Source of the DNA: Motacilla alba alba
Lineage: Eukaryota > Chordata > Aves > Passeriformes > Motacillidae
Direction of reading: 5' to 3'
Assembly: GCF_015832195.1 (NCBI RefSeq)
Contig: NC_052018.1
Location: 36,027,052 to 36,091,051 of the forward strand
DNA: 64,000 bases
The translations under genes were made by a program, and so were the position numbers. Below, in pieces: positions 48,819 to 62,512 of this stretch. The first letter of the stretch is position 1. Each line of letters begins with the position of its first letter. The notes under the pieces were generated by a model, which did not search any database, was not told the origin of the DNA, and saw nothing but the letters and a program-made list of their open reading frames with translations.

Positions 48819-51800
48819 GTTCAGAGCCAGGAACCCGACCCGTACATTTTAGAGAACATCAGATTTTTGGGAGTGTCTTTACCTCTTTCTTCAAATTATT
48901 TTTAAAATTCAACAGTATCTTTAGTCAAGATTTTTTAAAGAAACTGTTTTTCTTCAAAAGTTATTTCTGTTTTTGATGCTGAACAACTCACTAGCTAGGA
49001 AAAAGACCCGTATGGAAGAAAACAAAACTAAAAAGGACATAAAATGAATGAGCTGTTCACTCTCCCAGCTGTGGTCCCAAGGAAAAAAAATCTATGTTAG
49101 TTCCTCACAAGAGTTTATTTACAGATTTTTGCAAGCCATGGTGTTAAAGTTGCTATGGAGTGGTGGCAGGATGGTATTTTTAGAATCCTGCCTAGAACCT
49201 GGTGATTTCCCCCAAATCCCCTGGCAATTGCTTAATGGAAAATGTAGTTTAGCTGTCAGCAAAGTGAGATGAAGCTGATAGTCCTGCAAATGTCCAGCAC
49301 AGAGCTCTGCTTTTGGGTGGTTGTGGGTGAGTTTGCCTGTAATGGAGCCCTCCTAGAGAGCCAGCAGTGTGATGGATGAACTTCCAGCTCTCCTCAGCTC
49401 CCTCCCTACTCCATCCTTAGTTAACTGTGCAATTATCTGGACCTTTGCTGGCCTAGAGAGACCTGTGTCCCGCTGGAGCCACACATTCCAGTTCCCCCTG
49501 GCGTTAATTGAAATTGGGGGCACTAAGTGCTCTGGAGGTTGGGTACAGTGAAAGCCTGGGCCAGGTTCCTGTCTGCACATTTGTCATTGGACAGACTTGC
49601 CCTGTGTAAAAAACTAGACCTTGCTAGCAAAAGGGTCTTTTCAAATGACATTTTTCAAAGGAAGTGAAGGGGAGGTAGGCAAAAGTTTTCAGTAGAAAAC
49701 TCGTATGCTTTTGAGAAAAAACTTGAAATACTTCAGATCCCCCTTCTCCCCCACTTTGGCTGTGTTGTGTGATCATGACTGCTGAGGTGGACCAGGGAGT
49801 CTCCATGGGGCTGTCATGAAACACCTGTCAAAAGAGGTTTTTTGGCTGCTGATTTTGCTGACACTAAAGTACAGGAACATGAGGAAACTGGACTGTGTAC
49901 AAAACATCTCTTCCCAATCAAAATACCTTAGTTGTCAATGTGTAAGAATAGTGCACTTGCTCATAATAATTTTTGCAACACTAAATTGAAATCTCTGTAG
50001 AAATCAGACAATGATGAAATATTTAATAGAAATTTAATTCCAAGGGTTTTTCATCAGAAAATTGATTTAATTTCATCCCAGAGGCAGTCTTGCTGTCTTG
50101 ATTAAATGAGGCAGAGAGAGTATTTGCTGCCTGCATGCATCTTTCTGGTCCCTTATTTAGAGTTGTGTTTTTGGGGGGAGGAGACTTTTGCATAACATCT
50201 TTGCAGGCTTTGGTCACCCTAGCTTCTTTGTGACACACAGCTGAGACCAGCTGAGGCTGTTTATTTTCCCTAAGAAGTCCATGCCCCTCCTCACTGGAGT
50301 GTTTTGGACAAGACATTTAAAAATCACAGCTTTGACAGCTCCTCAAGGCCATCCTCACCCGGTTTTCTTGTATGTAAGCACAGCTACTGAAACATTGGGC
50401 ACTTCATCCAAGGTAAATGTCTAAGCCTCCTCTCCAGCCAAACAGAGATGGGCACCTCTCAGAGAGGTGGTTCACTTGTCTTTCTAGGAAGGGATAATTG
50501 GAAGTGACCCTATTCATTGCCAAGAGGGAGAGGCTGACTTATAGATGGATAACAACACATGAGAAAAATCTGACCTGAATTGGTCTGAATTTTGAGCTTG
50601 TGCTTTATTCTCACTATTGCCCCTCACTGACTTCTTAGAAACAAAGGCTGATTGCATTACCCTGGGGGAGGAGGCATTTTTGTAGACACATGGAAGAGGT
50701 CTGAGAAACACAAATGCATCATTAGCAGTGATAACTTAGCTTCCCTCACCCCCTTAAAAGCTGCATCATCTTCAGTGGGGGTTGACGTATGAGCCAAAAT
50801 TTTGGCATTGCCGGATATTAAGAGTCTCAATCTTGAAATGTAACATTTTCTTGACAGAGTAATTTGTACAGAGTAGTGTACTGAAAAAGAACCTGCTCAC
50901 TTGAAACTGAATCTCACCCCTGCTTTGCTTTACTTTGAGTAAAATTAGTCTGCAGGAGAAATCCTGCAGTCAGGGGATGGAGAACAAGAGGGTGCATGAC
51001 CTCTATTGCAGTTTAATTTTCAAAGGTGCGTCTCTTACAGTTATAAAATGCTTTTTGATGTGCCAGGGGATCCTGTCAGCCCACAGGCTGCCCCCTGTGA
51101 TTGGGTTCATTGCAGCAACATTTCTCTGCTTCCATTTCCTGTCCAATGACCATTCCATGGCCCCATGGGACAAGGGCAGGCCAGCAGTGGCTGGAGGCTG
51201 GAGAATAATTTCTCACCTTCCCAGGACTTCTCCCCAACATCTGTAGTCCCAGTGGGAAGGGTCTTTCTCCACCTCCATCCTCCCTGAGGCAGGCCAGTCC
51301 ATGAGAAAATGTGGTGCCCAGTGGTCTGCCCTCCATCACTGAATTACTGAATTTTCAGGTAAGATTTCTCACATAGGGCAGCTCTGCCCTCCTGAAACCC
51401 AGACATTTGAAAGGCCCCAAAACAGCCATGAATTGTCACGAAAAGCCTTGAGAGATGCTGTATACTGACCTGATGTCATGGATAATGTATAGTTCATTTT
51501 ACATTTGCTACCCCTCAGGTATCCACAGAAAACCCCTGAGCTTTGTCCTCATGGTTACCAGTGTGTCCACTGAATCCCTCAATAGAGTACAGTGGTGCCA
51601 GCTGGAAATATTATACCTAAACTTTAGGATAGCAGGCCATTATCATGCTCTGATTTCAATGACTTCCTCACTCTGCTCATAGGAAAAACAATTTCTCCTG
51701 AGCTAAAACCGGGCTCAGAGGATCTCTCACAGAGACTGAGTTTGCTAATATTCACTGCAGACATTTTTGACTTAGAGAAATACAATATAAAATGGAACTT

Positions 51801-51950
51801 GGCAGGTTTAGATTTCTTAGGGGATGCTATTATACACTCACAACTCTTTTGTCTTGGAAAATTAGTTCTTTTGAAGAATTGGATCATGGATGTACATCTT
51901 CTTTTATTAGAGAAAGAACCAAAGATATTAAGAAAAAACTCTGATACTCT
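48819..51950. other. gene-free stretch
   Basis: No gene or recognised transposon. Frames on both strands are short and unrecognised. Confidence 0.5.
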
Positions 51951-52095
51951 TCTATTTTAATATATTTTAGTAATTTATATTTTATATATGACATTTTATT
52001 ATCTATTGTTACATTACATTACATTATATACAATATATTATATGTGTGTTATAGTTTATTATATATTATATTTCTAATAATATATTTAAGTTACT
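51951..52095. repeat. AT-rich low-complexity tract
   Basis: About 145 bases are almost entirely A and T, built of TATTATA-like words, with a short TTACA pentamer run at about 52008-52025. This is the most AT-rich patch of the window. It could melt easily or vary in length. Confidence 0.85.
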
Positions 52096-52589
52096 TCTCT
52101 TTTGCTTTAGAAAACAAAATTTTTCTGGAAAACAATAGCTGGGTTTGTGTATTTTGCTGCATTTAAATTGTGAAAAGAGCTGTTTCTGATGACTCTGGAC
52201 TGCCATAAACCATATTGCTCATAGAAATAATTTGTCTCAAAAGCTGAATTTTCTTTCATAAACATAATGCTTTAAAAATGCATATTTTGAATTCTTGTCA
52301 GAAGAAAGGTCAGTCATACAGTGATGTGATTTCACTTTTAGAGATTTTGCTTGGTATGATGTCTGATGACAGACTTTCAGTTTAACTCATTGAATGATTT
52401 TAGGGGCCTAAAGAACTCTCGTGACACTATTTCCTTTAGGTGCTGCCATCTTCAGACTCTTTCATAACCCATCTCAGTTGTTTCATCTCCCTATAACAGT
52501 TGTTCATAAGAAATATACTGGCTTCCCTTCACACTTCATTGGCATTTAAAATATATACTGAGTTTTTTAGAAGTTCTTGCTTCTGGTTA
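52096..52589. other. gene-free stretch
   Basis: AT-rich DNA without recognised features. Confidence 0.5.
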
Positions 52590-52747
52590 TCACAGAACCA
52601 CAAATCACAGAATTTGTTGCAAGGCTGGTTTTGCAAGGGACCTCTGGGGGTCATCTAGTGCACCTCCTTCCTCCTGCACTAAAGCAGGCTCCCCTGGAGC
52701 AGGTTGCACACAATCACATCCAGGAAGGTTTCAAATATCTCCATGTT
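52590..52747 (-). mobile_element. CR1 LINE, 3' end fragment
   Basis: The left end carries the decayed terminal repeats (TCACAGAACC, ATCACAGAAT), followed by GCAAGGGACCTCTGGGGGTC, ATCTAGTGCACCTCC, AAAGCAGGCTCCCCTGGAGC and CACATCCAGGAAGGTTTCAA. This is the reverse complement of the CR1 3' end, so the element's sense strand is minus. It is 5'-truncated near the ATATCTCCA block and has no coding sequence. Confidence 0.9.
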
Positions 52748-55700
52748 TTAGCTAGTTTTGCTCATAACTCATCCACTTACTCTGTCTCCCCTGCTAAATG
52801 TAATGTCCACATCTCTTTTGGTAGAGAGACACCATAAAACTACAAGGAGAACAGGTTACAAAGAAAAGAAATTGGCTTTCAAGAAAGCCTTCCACTACTT
52901 CAGGTAATTACACTGCCTGTTGCTTGTAGGTTTTGCAGCCTGACATTTTAATATATCTCTGTTCACATTTTGTTCACTGTTGGAGGTTTACAACAGGTCA
53001 TGCCACTAGAGCAAATGTTATCTGAGACTGAGATCCCCTCTTCTAGTCTTTTCTAGAAATGATATTGTTGCAGTCACTAATCAAACAGACCTTTTCCTCT
53101 GTACAAAGGAGGTTTTTTTATAGGTGTAGTCATCACAGGAATTGCAGTACTCTCTGCTGAAAGTCTCCAATTTTATGTAGAAACTTGGCTTACCAGAAGA
53201 ATCGGTAGTGCTTTTAACAGCAAAATAAATGGACTGTAAAGTCCAAATTGTCTTGACAATACACACTGAATTGTAGTAGCCGAGCATTTCTCTCTTCAGC
53301 AGCTCAGCGCAAGGGGACCAGGCAGCCTCACTGCTCCAGAGAAAGGGGGAACAGATTTCCAGCAAGGGGAAATGGATCATTGCTGCATTCCCCTGTGCCC
53401 CTAAAAGCAGCTCCCCATGTCTTCAGTGGCTGTGAAAGTGGCCTCTCATGTGACATTGTCTCCTTTCTAATGGCTGCAGTGATAGGACAGTGATGTTTAG
53501 CCCATGGTCAGAGATCCCTGAGAGGGGCTGTGGAGTAGCTCAAGGGGTAACGTTAAAGCCAAACAAGAGAGCTACCACTTGCAGTTGACTTACACCTGAC
53601 TTCTGGGCTTTTGCACCTTCCTGGAAACCATGGACATGCCTGTGATGAATAACATCACAGGCTGAAAAACACTGGCCCACGGCTAGCTGGCAGAGCTCCT
53701 CACTTCCCCAGCTCTGTCACCACTTCTTTAATGTTTCTAGCATTCTGGTCTATTAGTAAGATATTTCTTCCTTTGTGCATAGGTAATAAGTGAACCCTAG
53801 GAATCGGGAAAATGAAATCCACCAAACTGTTTTGGACTTTGTCAAATGGAAAGAAATAAGCTAGACATTTTCCAAGGGTTGGAAGTACTGCCTAACTGCT
53901 CCTCTTCACAGGATGAGGTGCCACTGGCTGGCAAGTTTAAGGAATCTCTTGCTCTGGTGTATTTTGAATTTACGAGTCCTGAAGCATCACTGAATGACCA
54001 ACGATTTCAGTGTGTCTCCAGAGCTGGTCTGCTCAAACCCTTGAGCACCTGGAGGAATAAACTCCAGTGACTCCTGCCCAACTCTGCCCACAGCAGTCCT
54101 CTGTAAGCAGCTTCCACTTATGCTTATGGGGGTTGCACATTCCCTGGGGAAGGCAGGAAGGGGGATGTTGTGTGGGAGGGAAAGGCACTTTTCCACTGAG
54201 ACTGTCCAAGGAAAAAGAGCATCAGCCTGCTAATTCCTGCCCCAGTGCCTGACCATTCCCATGCAAGGAAGCTGTGGCCCTTCAGATTTTGGGAAAGGGT
54301 TCCTTCCTGTGGCCTTTTTTTGGTTTCCCTCTTGGTTTCCTACATCCTACACTGGTGCTCAAAGAACAGGGACACTGTGCAAAACTTTATGACTACACTT
54401 GTAGCCATTTCCTTCAAATGCTCTAAGCATTAAATTGAATATTGCTCCTGCAGATAGGGGATGTGAAAATATGGCTGACATCTGAATTTGGCCCAGAGAC
54501 TTCCAGGAAAATTTTGTCTGCCTACTCCCAGCTACATTTAGCACAAGCCAGTCATTTGTGACTGTAGCTTATAAATACTCTTAACTTCTGGCATACACAA
54601 TGGGAAATAAAATACATCTTATCTAAAGGCCAAGCAATTATTTATTACAGTCATTATTCATTTTCATTGTCATTACTAATGAGGCTTTAACTCTTGCTGG
54701 GCCATTAGCCCAGCTAAGGGTCCCAGATTTCCTTAGCATAGCTATCATCTCTTTTGTCTGATATGTGGCTCCTGCCTGGTACATACACAAAGGGGAACTG
54801 GGTATCAGAAAAAGAAATTCACACTTATTATTATGTCCCACAGTTCATTATAATGCTATAGGTAAGGTTTTTTTCTGTTTCCTTCATTGAATTCCTTGTA
54901 GCCAGGTAAGGATTCTTCTGAAATGAAATATTTTTGTTAAGCTGATCTGTGCTGTGTCTTCTGACTCTTCAGATAGCATTGCCAAATTAGAAACAATTGC
55001 TCCCGAGTTTGTGTTTAATAAATATTTCAGTGCTGCTCAATAAGGCTGACACTTCTGCATTAAGGACACTTGGAACCATGTCCCACTGACTCATGGCTCT
55101 CTTTCTTCCCTTCAGAAGGTGGCGTGTGAGACTGAATCACACCACTCACGCTCTGTGTACAGAGGGCTGAGCAGGGAGACTGTCAGCATGACAGGCATAT
55201 CCCTTGTATATCTGATGGAGTGAAAAAGTGAGCAATAATTAATCATCTTCATTCACTGCCTCCAAAACCACCTAGTTGCATCCTGCCTATGAAAGGACAA
55301 TTGCTGTGAGCTTAGCTTTTCTTCCCCTCTCAGAAAGCTCAAAAGATAAAGGAAATGCCTTTTGCCATGAATGTAATGGGAAATGGATCAGCCACAAACT
55401 GGTATATGTTCTTCAGTGACTGGACCGGTTTTAGCAGCTCCTGCCTACTTTATTCCTAGTCAGGGGCTCATGAAAGCTCATTGCCTCCTGAGGTCTGCTG
55501 CTTTGTCTGCCTGTGGGACTGTGTGTGGAAAAGGCACAGAAGTGGATCAGGCTAAAAAATCAAACCAAAAAAGCAGTGGACTATTCTCCTTCTCTGTAGG
55601 CTTGCAAATAATCACTCCAGAAGAAATATGGGAGAGTGGCAGGGTTGGGTGGTGTGGTTGGGTTGAACCTGAAATGCTTGCCACTTGTTGCAGCCATGCC

Positions 55701-56000
55701 TGAGGGCATGATTCCTTCATTCCCTGGTTGTGCAGAACCATTTCTAGCTGACACCTGGCGATCTGAATCTGCTAATATCTTTAACTTATTTTGCACAGCA
55801 GAAGGGTGCTGGGAGGAGTGTAAAACAGTGGGGCCAGGCCTTCACTTTCAACCATAGTGCACAGTTACGTCCCATTAAATTCAGGGATGGCAACCAAGTT
55901 AGAATCAAGTCATGGCCAGAACACGAGTGGACCAGACAGCAATGGGCCTGACAACAAGCCTGAAGACAATATAATGAAACATCAAGGAGTCGTCAAGCCC
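52748..56000. other. gene-free stretch
   Basis: No gene, transposon or RNA recognised; short unrecognised frames only. Confidence 0.5.
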
Positions 56001-59000
56001 AAGTGCAGACATGACTGTGATCTCCTATCTGTGGCGTCCAGGCCAGTCATTAATTTCTGCATGCCTTCGAGATATTTTTTCAGCTGTACCCCTGAAGCGT
56101 CCATACATCTTGAAAAGAGCCCAGAAAAATCTTGCTGAACCCAGAAAACAGGACTCTCACTGAGGCACTTGATACTTCGTGTGAGTCTCTGCTGTGCATT
56201 GGGAAGCCTCTCACGGCTGTCACTCCAGGTAAAAGGGAGAAGGAGCACCCACTTTGACAAGCAGTGGTGGCACAGCTGCACTGAGCTGAATGACCATCAC
56301 ACACCCAGCTCTCAGTGCTGCTTGACAGTGGGCATGCTCAGAAGCCATTCTGTCAATACGAGTGTTTCCCAAGTGCTGCCAGAGGCACAGAGCATAGAGG
56401 CAGGTGCCACATCCTTATGCCATCATGCCCCTGTGAAAACCAAAGAACCATTTATAACTGTTTCCAGAGGGAACAGAATTAGGGACATGCAATCACAAGA
56501 AAGAAAGTGACTTACAGACTATCAAATACAGTCATCTCCAATCATATGCAACTACATCCCTTAATGGCTGACATTTCCACTCAAAACTTATTTGCCGTGC
56601 AATAATGCAGGCAAAGTTTCTCATCAGCACTTGCAGAAGTGGAAGTTTGATTAATCCTTACTTGAAAGCCAGGTCCTGAGGTCTTACTCCACAAGTTGGC
56701 ATGTACTAGGGATGGAAGTTTGTTTACTAGCTCTCTGAAATGCCTCCTCACACTGACATTTGCTTAGTGTTTTTGTCACCCTGACTCTGATATTTTTCCC
56801 CTTTCCAGTGAATCATTTATGTGCTTTGCTGCTATCAAAGAAAAGTCTTCATTTTCAGCATGCTGTCAGGAGAAATTCCTTTGAAAAAATCTTAGTTAGG
56901 CAAGCCTTTCAAACAAAAGAAAAAATGCATAGCATCACTTCTTCTAAGTTTTATAAAAAAGGAAGACCTTTTTAAGTAATTTTGTCCATCTCTCTGCTCT
57001 CTATTAGTATTATCTCCAAGGTCAATTTAATACTTTTTCACAGTGATCTTTACAATTGGATTCCTCTGGGGGGGAAATTACTCCATAGCCTGTGGTGGGT
57101 TGTTCTCTCTCTGCACAGGGCGGTTGACAGTTACGATGTCTCCTGCCTAGGTAATAGCCATTGCATACTTTCTACCTTTTTAGATTTTGTCATCTAGCAG
57201 CTGCCTATTTAACTTCACCAACCTTCCCACAGGACTCCATGTGTGCTGTGAATAGGCTGCCATAACCATATGGAAGATTGGAAAGTTAACAAAATTGGCC
57301 TGGTTTCATTGTATTTCTCACTGCTCTTCTTTGAACTCCCGACTACTTATCAAAATCTATTATTTTCAGAAAAGAAGTGATCTTAGCTAAAGAGCGACTG
57401 CATTAAGAGCATCACTCTGTTGGAGCAATTACACATGGTAATTTTCTGTGTGGAGAGGTCATATGAGAGAGAGCAGGTCCATTACCATGAAAGAGAAAAT
57501 ATCCTGTCTTACAACATAATGTCCTCACTGAAGAAGACGAAAATGGTATTATCTTTATTTGTCTTTACACTTCATTGTCAGTTAATAAGCCCTGAGCATT
57601 GTCTCTGCTTGGTCTCTTGATATTGCTGCCATTTCACAGACTGCTCCTTTTGGTGGGATGTTTTTATTACACCTAACTGAACCTCCCCTACCTGTGAGTA
57701 GGAGGTTTCTGTGACTCAGTTCCACTTGATTAGTGAAGAAGGACTGGAAAGGACTGTGTGGGTCACTGAGTGCTATCCTTAGTTTCAGGTGATTGTGCTG
57801 TAGATATAAATGCAGCGTACTAAATGATCCCAGAACTTGTGCCTTTCCATACCTGTCTTCCGAATATCCTCAACCTACCTGGCAAAGAAATGTTTAACCC
57901 CAAAGGTCCATGGCTGTCAGTGTGACTGAAGCCTGGCTATAAAAAACATGATGTTGGACACTATGACAAAAGCAATGCTGGACAATGACACTGCCCTCCA
58001 AAACACTAAACTTAGAAGTTCCTGGGGGTTCATGGACTAAATGCTTCAAACAAAGGGCAGCACGGGGTGCTCATGGTGAAATGGGGGAGGCAACAGTTTT
58101 CAATGACTGCTGGTCATTTTAGCCTGTTCATCCATAATGACTGCAGGGTTGAGGAGACATTAGGAATAGAAAGAAAAAAGCCCAATGTGATTAATTCTTC
58201 CCATAACACTCAAGGATTCCAGTGGTTCCCCAAAGGTCCTCTGGGATGCAGGGTCCTGTGGTATCAACAATCCCAGGCTCCCTGTGGCTTGCAAAAGTCT
58301 TTTCTGGTACTCATGCTGGGGCCTTGCTGCTTTCTCCAGCAAACATGGAAATCTAGCCATACCAAAAAAAAAAAAAAAAAAAGGTATTGCTATGAAATAA
58401 TTACTTACAGTCATGCTTAAAAATGCTCTTGACTTGCTGTGATACAAAAGGCAAAATATGAATGTGTTTCAGACAATGAGCCTTCCCTGTGGAGAAGAGT
58501 CTAGGATGCAGAACAAGGTTAACAAAGGTAAAATTAGATTTTGACTTTGGTCTGTGGGCTCCCCCAGGTTTTTAGCTTGGTTAGTGAAAAGACTAACCAC
58601 AAAATATTGTCACTGCTTTGGATTTGGGCCGGTTATTTACAATGGGTCTATAAAGCCCCGTTGGTCTGAATGTGGCTGGTGTGGGTGAAGGTGAGAAGTG
58701 TGTTTCTTAGCTGATAGCTCATGGCCTTTATCCCTTTCTCATCCCAAAAACTTCTGGTCATGGTAACTCTGTAAACCCTTCTCTTATGGGTCCTTGCCTT
58801 TCTCTGACTGCTTCAGTGACATTTCCCACCCTTCTCATGTACCTCTGTCCTCTTCTGAGCCAGTGGGATGAGGTTTGCTTAGAGGTGATGGGCAGTGTCA
58901 CTTCTGCCTACACAGGGTGATCATGGACCAGGCTGAAAACCATGGAATTTATCTGCTCAGCTTTCTCCTGGCTCCTTCATCTGCTTTCTCTACCTTGCTG

Positions 59001-59263
59001 CTGCAACAGGCTCCTGAACTTTGTCCCTTTGCTCTCTGTTTGCATTTGACCATATGGAGACCCTCCTGCTCACACCACCAGGTCCTGGCTTTGTCTTGCT
59101 GGGTGTATCAAGCAGCTTTTCAGCTGTTTCAGCTCATGCGGGAATATTTCAGCCTCTGCAAAACACTCAAAGCACAGCTCTTGCATCCACCAGCTTACCC
59201 AGTTGCTGGTAAAATAATAGCTTTGTTTTGTGGTTCATTTTTACTGTCATCCTGATAACAAGT
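56001..59263. other. gene-free stretch
   Basis: No gene recognised. It holds the poly-A tract at 58364-58382 (separate entry) and otherwise ordinary DNA. Confidence 0.5.
58364..58382. repeat. poly-A tract (A19)
   Basis: An uninterrupted run of 19 A. The upstream sequence is not a recognised retroposon. Confidence 0.95.
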
Positions 59264-59323
59264 TATTGTGGTTTAAGCCCAGCAAACAACTATCATTCCC
59301 CACCCCTCAGTGGGATGCGGAGA

Positions 59324-59363
59324 AAATGGTAAATCCCATGAGTAAATGGTAAATCCCATGAGT
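59324..59363. repeat. 20-bp perfect tandem duplication inside the LTR
   Basis: The 20-mer AAATGGTAAATCCCATGAGT occurs twice back to back (59324-59343 and 59344-59363) with no difference. It lies in the U5-side third of the LTR and is probably a recent slippage event relative to the old insertion. Confidence 0.9.
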
Positions 59364-59391
59364 TAAGAATAATGGAAATAAAGTAAAATGT

Positions 59392-59422
<31 letters not shown>
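59392..59422. repeat. (AAC)n microsatellite inside the LTR
   Basis: About ten uninterrupted AAC units lead into AATAAT. On the minus strand this is (GTT)n. It sits where related LTR copies carry a milder ATT/ATG-rich stretch and is likely length-variable. Confidence 0.92.
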
Positions 59423-59424
<2 letters not shown>

Positions 59425-59837
59425 AATAGTAAAGAAAAGGAGAACAAGATACAGGAATAAAACCCAAGAAAACCAAGGGATGAACAAGACAGTTGCTCGC
59501 CCCCTGCTGAAAGATATTCAGCCTGTCCCACAGCAGTGATCAGTCCCTCCCAGCCAGCTCCTTCCAGTTTATACACTGGGCATGATGTTCTGTAGCGTGG
59601 AATATCCCTTTGGCCAGTTCATGTCAGCTGTCCTGGGCATGCTCCCTCCTGGCTTCTTGTGCCCCTTGTCACTGGCAGAGCAGGAGACACTGGAAAGTTC
59701 TGGACTTAAAGTAAGCACTGCTGAGCCACAACTGAAACACCAGTGTTACCAACATTGTTCTCATACTAAATGCAAAACACTGCACTGAACCAGCTACTAG
59801 GAAGAAACTTAGCTCTATCCCAGCAAAAATCAGGAAA

Positions 59838-62399
59838 GATGTAAAACTTAGTTGTGTGTATTTGATTAAACTTTGAGGGATGCCACAAGATGATGGCTCC
59901 CCACACACCAGAGTGCTTGCAGTGGATTTTTCAGCTTCTGCAGTTTCTTTAATAAATACTCTGTACTGTCAGCCAGCAATTTAATGCTTTGTACTGTAAC
60001 ATCCCCCATTGCCAATGAAAGCCTCTTTTCAGAAAAAAATCACTCTGTTAATATCTTTCTGACTTACTGAGAACATAAAGTAACTTGTGTCATGGTCTTG
60101 TCCTGCGCATCCCAAGCCTGACCTAAACACGGGAACACAGTGTCTGGGCAAATGAACAAAAAACCTAGTAACACTAAGTAATCAGTCTCTTTCTTTCCTC
60201 CAGCTAAGTGCTCTGACTCTCAGAGGAAGGTCATCAGGATGTGCTCCTTTCCTAAGTTCTGGAGATGCTGTTCTACCTCATTGCAGGGCCAGGCAGCAAG
60301 AAAGGGAACAAAATGGGGTTTTTGACTGAGCTCAGAAAATTTGGGAGGACAGGAAAGAAAACCTTGGAAAACAGAGATAGCCTGTTATTAGCTGAAACTT
60401 TGTGAACATCTGGCAATCTTCAGAAGGGCAGACCTTCCAAACTGAAAACCAAATCTGGAGGTATTTGGGCCAGCTGATGATGCTTTTTTTTAGTCCCATT
60501 CCATGAAGATTGAAACAATTACGGATTGGAAATAGTTAGTTTACTTACTATTACTTTTTAATGATGATATTTGTAAATTTATTTGGTGTAAAATGTTATT
60601 TCATCTGGTTGATTACATTGTCCTAAGCTTGTGATATCCTAAGGTTTAGCAACCACACCATGTCATCACACTTTTATATCCATAATGAATTTTGCATGCT
60701 AATAAAATACCAGTGCTTCAGCTTCCAGAAACCTCAGAGGCAAATATTTTATTACATCATGAAATTAATTTTTATTGCCCTTCTGTTCTGTGAAGCAGAA
60801 ACACAGAGCAATATGAAAAGAAAATCAACCAAAGTGGCCTTTTCAGCAGCTTTGCAGCCAGAATTTCTTTGTTAATCTCCAAGGTGATATGCTCTTCAGA
60901 TTGACGATCAAAGCTGAGGGGGTAATGGCACATTGTACAGACTGAGTCTACTGAAAAAAATCTCTCTGGTAAGGAGGCATTAACCATTATGGGACCTCAC
61001 AGACCATGTTGCTGACTTGCTCAGAATTACAATGGTGTTGCTGCCTCACAGGCTAGTGGGAGACGTAGATGCTAGTGCCTGCTTTTGTGCCTGGTCACAG
61101 CGAGAGCTGACCGGATACTGCATTACTTGTTGGAACAGAGGAGTTGGAGCCGTGCTGTAACATCTGCTACAGTTTTGGGATCTGACTGCTGCAGTGTAAA
61201 TACTGAATTATTCCATTTAAAATAACTGCTTATGGTTTATCCTCCCTGTTTGCAGGAAGACAGGAGGTGTCAGCCAGAGAAATGCATTCACAGGCACCAG
61301 GGCAGTGCTGGCATTGCATAGACAGTGGTCAGGGGATGCTGTAGCTCTTGGGGACACCCAACAGCTGCAGCCAGGGTGTGGCGTGGACTGTCGGCTCAGA
61401 CAACCAGCTGAATGCTTCCAGGAGGTGATGTCCCACGGCTGGGGCAGACTGGAAGCTGCCTCACTCCCAGATGTGAGAGTCTGCTGCCAGATGAACTGGC
61501 TATTTAGGTAACTATGTGCCCCCTGTTTATGTATCCATTTGCTGTGGCTCTGCAGGCAAAAGGAAACGTGTGTATGCAGCATATGAACAATTAAATGTCT
61601 TCAGATGCAAATGGGAGCTCTGTGCATCCTGTGCTGTAAACACAGCAATTTGTGTGTGCTCATGCGTGTCCTGTCAATGTTTCTTTAATGCTTCAGTTGC
61701 ACTCACTTTTTCACTTTTAGTTTGTATTTTAATGTGCAGGCACTTGCTGAAGTGTATCCACTTAGAGAACATCTGGCCTTGCTACATTTTTAAACTGAAC
61801 GCACATTCTAACAACATCTGATTTCTCAGTCAGCACTGAGAAAATGCATAGATCCAATAACTTTTCCTTTCTTCCTGTGCAAGGCTGGCTGGTGCTCCTT
61901 CCCTAGCAGAATCTATTTTGTGTGTCCTACCTGGGTCTGGGGGCTGCAGCAGGCAGTCCCAGCCAGCACCTTGCTCTACAGAAGCTCTGCTCTGCTTCAT
62001 AAACCCCGCAGGAGCCCTGAAGCTCACTTGTGGCCTTTGGACATTATGAGTTTCTAATTGACTGAGCATGGGAAGCCTGACTCTTCTTTGATAGAAGGTA
62101 CTTTTATTTGTTCAGTGCACCTTCAAAGGCTGACCTCAAATTAAGGACTTAGTTGAGGATTTAAATTAAGTGAAGATCTAATCAGCACAATTATGTGTTA
62201 TCATAAAAGTGACAGGGTTGACACAATTTGCTTTTTTGGGTTAGTATTTGAACAGGTTAATGTGGAGTAAAGTGACATTAATGAACAAACATAAGATTCA
62301 GTGAAAGTCAATCAGGGAGCCTTCATTAGACAATCAAAGTCTCCCTCTCTTTGCTCAGTGTGATGTACCACAACCTGGCCTTCAACTCTTTCTTTACAG
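59838..62399. other. gene-free stretch
   Basis: No gene or recognised transposon. The longest frame (minus strand, 121 codons, 61217-61582) overlaps plus-strand frames and resembles nothing known to me. Confidence 0.5.
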
Positions 62400-62506
62400 A
62401 TTCCTAAAGGATAAAATAACTGAAACTTTCACAGCCTTCTGCTCACCATCATGAGCTTATGTGCCAGAGATGACCTTGATACACTGTCTTCACACACGGA
62501 GAGGGG
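62400..62506 (+). other. candidate exon bounded by splice consensus
   Basis: An acceptor (TCAACTCTTTCTTTACAG ending at 62399) and a near-perfect donor (GTAAGT at 62507-62512) bound 107 bases. All three frames contain stops when read from the acceptor. An ATG at 62451, in the acceptable context CACCATCATGA, opens a frame (MSLCARDDLDTLSSHTERG) that runs into the donor. It could therefore be a 5' exon with the start codon or a noncoding RNA exon. I do not recognise the peptide, and splice-like pairs occur by chance. Confidence 0.2.
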
Positions 62507-62512
62507 GTAAGT

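Larger units (their letters stand above)
59264..59837 (-). mobile_element. solo LTR of an avian endogenous retrovirus
   Basis: On the minus strand the element opens with a decayed terminus (TTTCCTGATTTTTGCTGGGA), then CTTCCTAGTAGCTGGTTCAG, and a CTGGCCAAAGGGATATTCCA block. A TATAAA box at about 59570-59575 follows, and the element closes at the left with GGGCTTAAACCACAATA. This matches an LTR family common in birds, which I recall as ERVK-like. The length of about 574 bases suits a full LTR. No internal retroviral sequence flanks it, so it is a recombined solo LTR. I see no clean target-site duplication, and the usual poly-A-signal region is replaced by a trinucleotide expansion. Confidence 0.82.

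Noticed and set aside
57735..57790. Possible very old CR1 scrap (GGACTGGAAAGGACTGTGTG, then TCACTGAGTG)
   Set aside because: Similarity is limited to a short block without the terminal octamers or neighbouring CR1 segments; not separable from chance by eye.
1200..58382. Poly-A and poly-T tracts as tails of processed pseudogenes
   Set aside because: No gene-like sequence is recognised on the 5' side of any tract, and target-site duplications are not evident.
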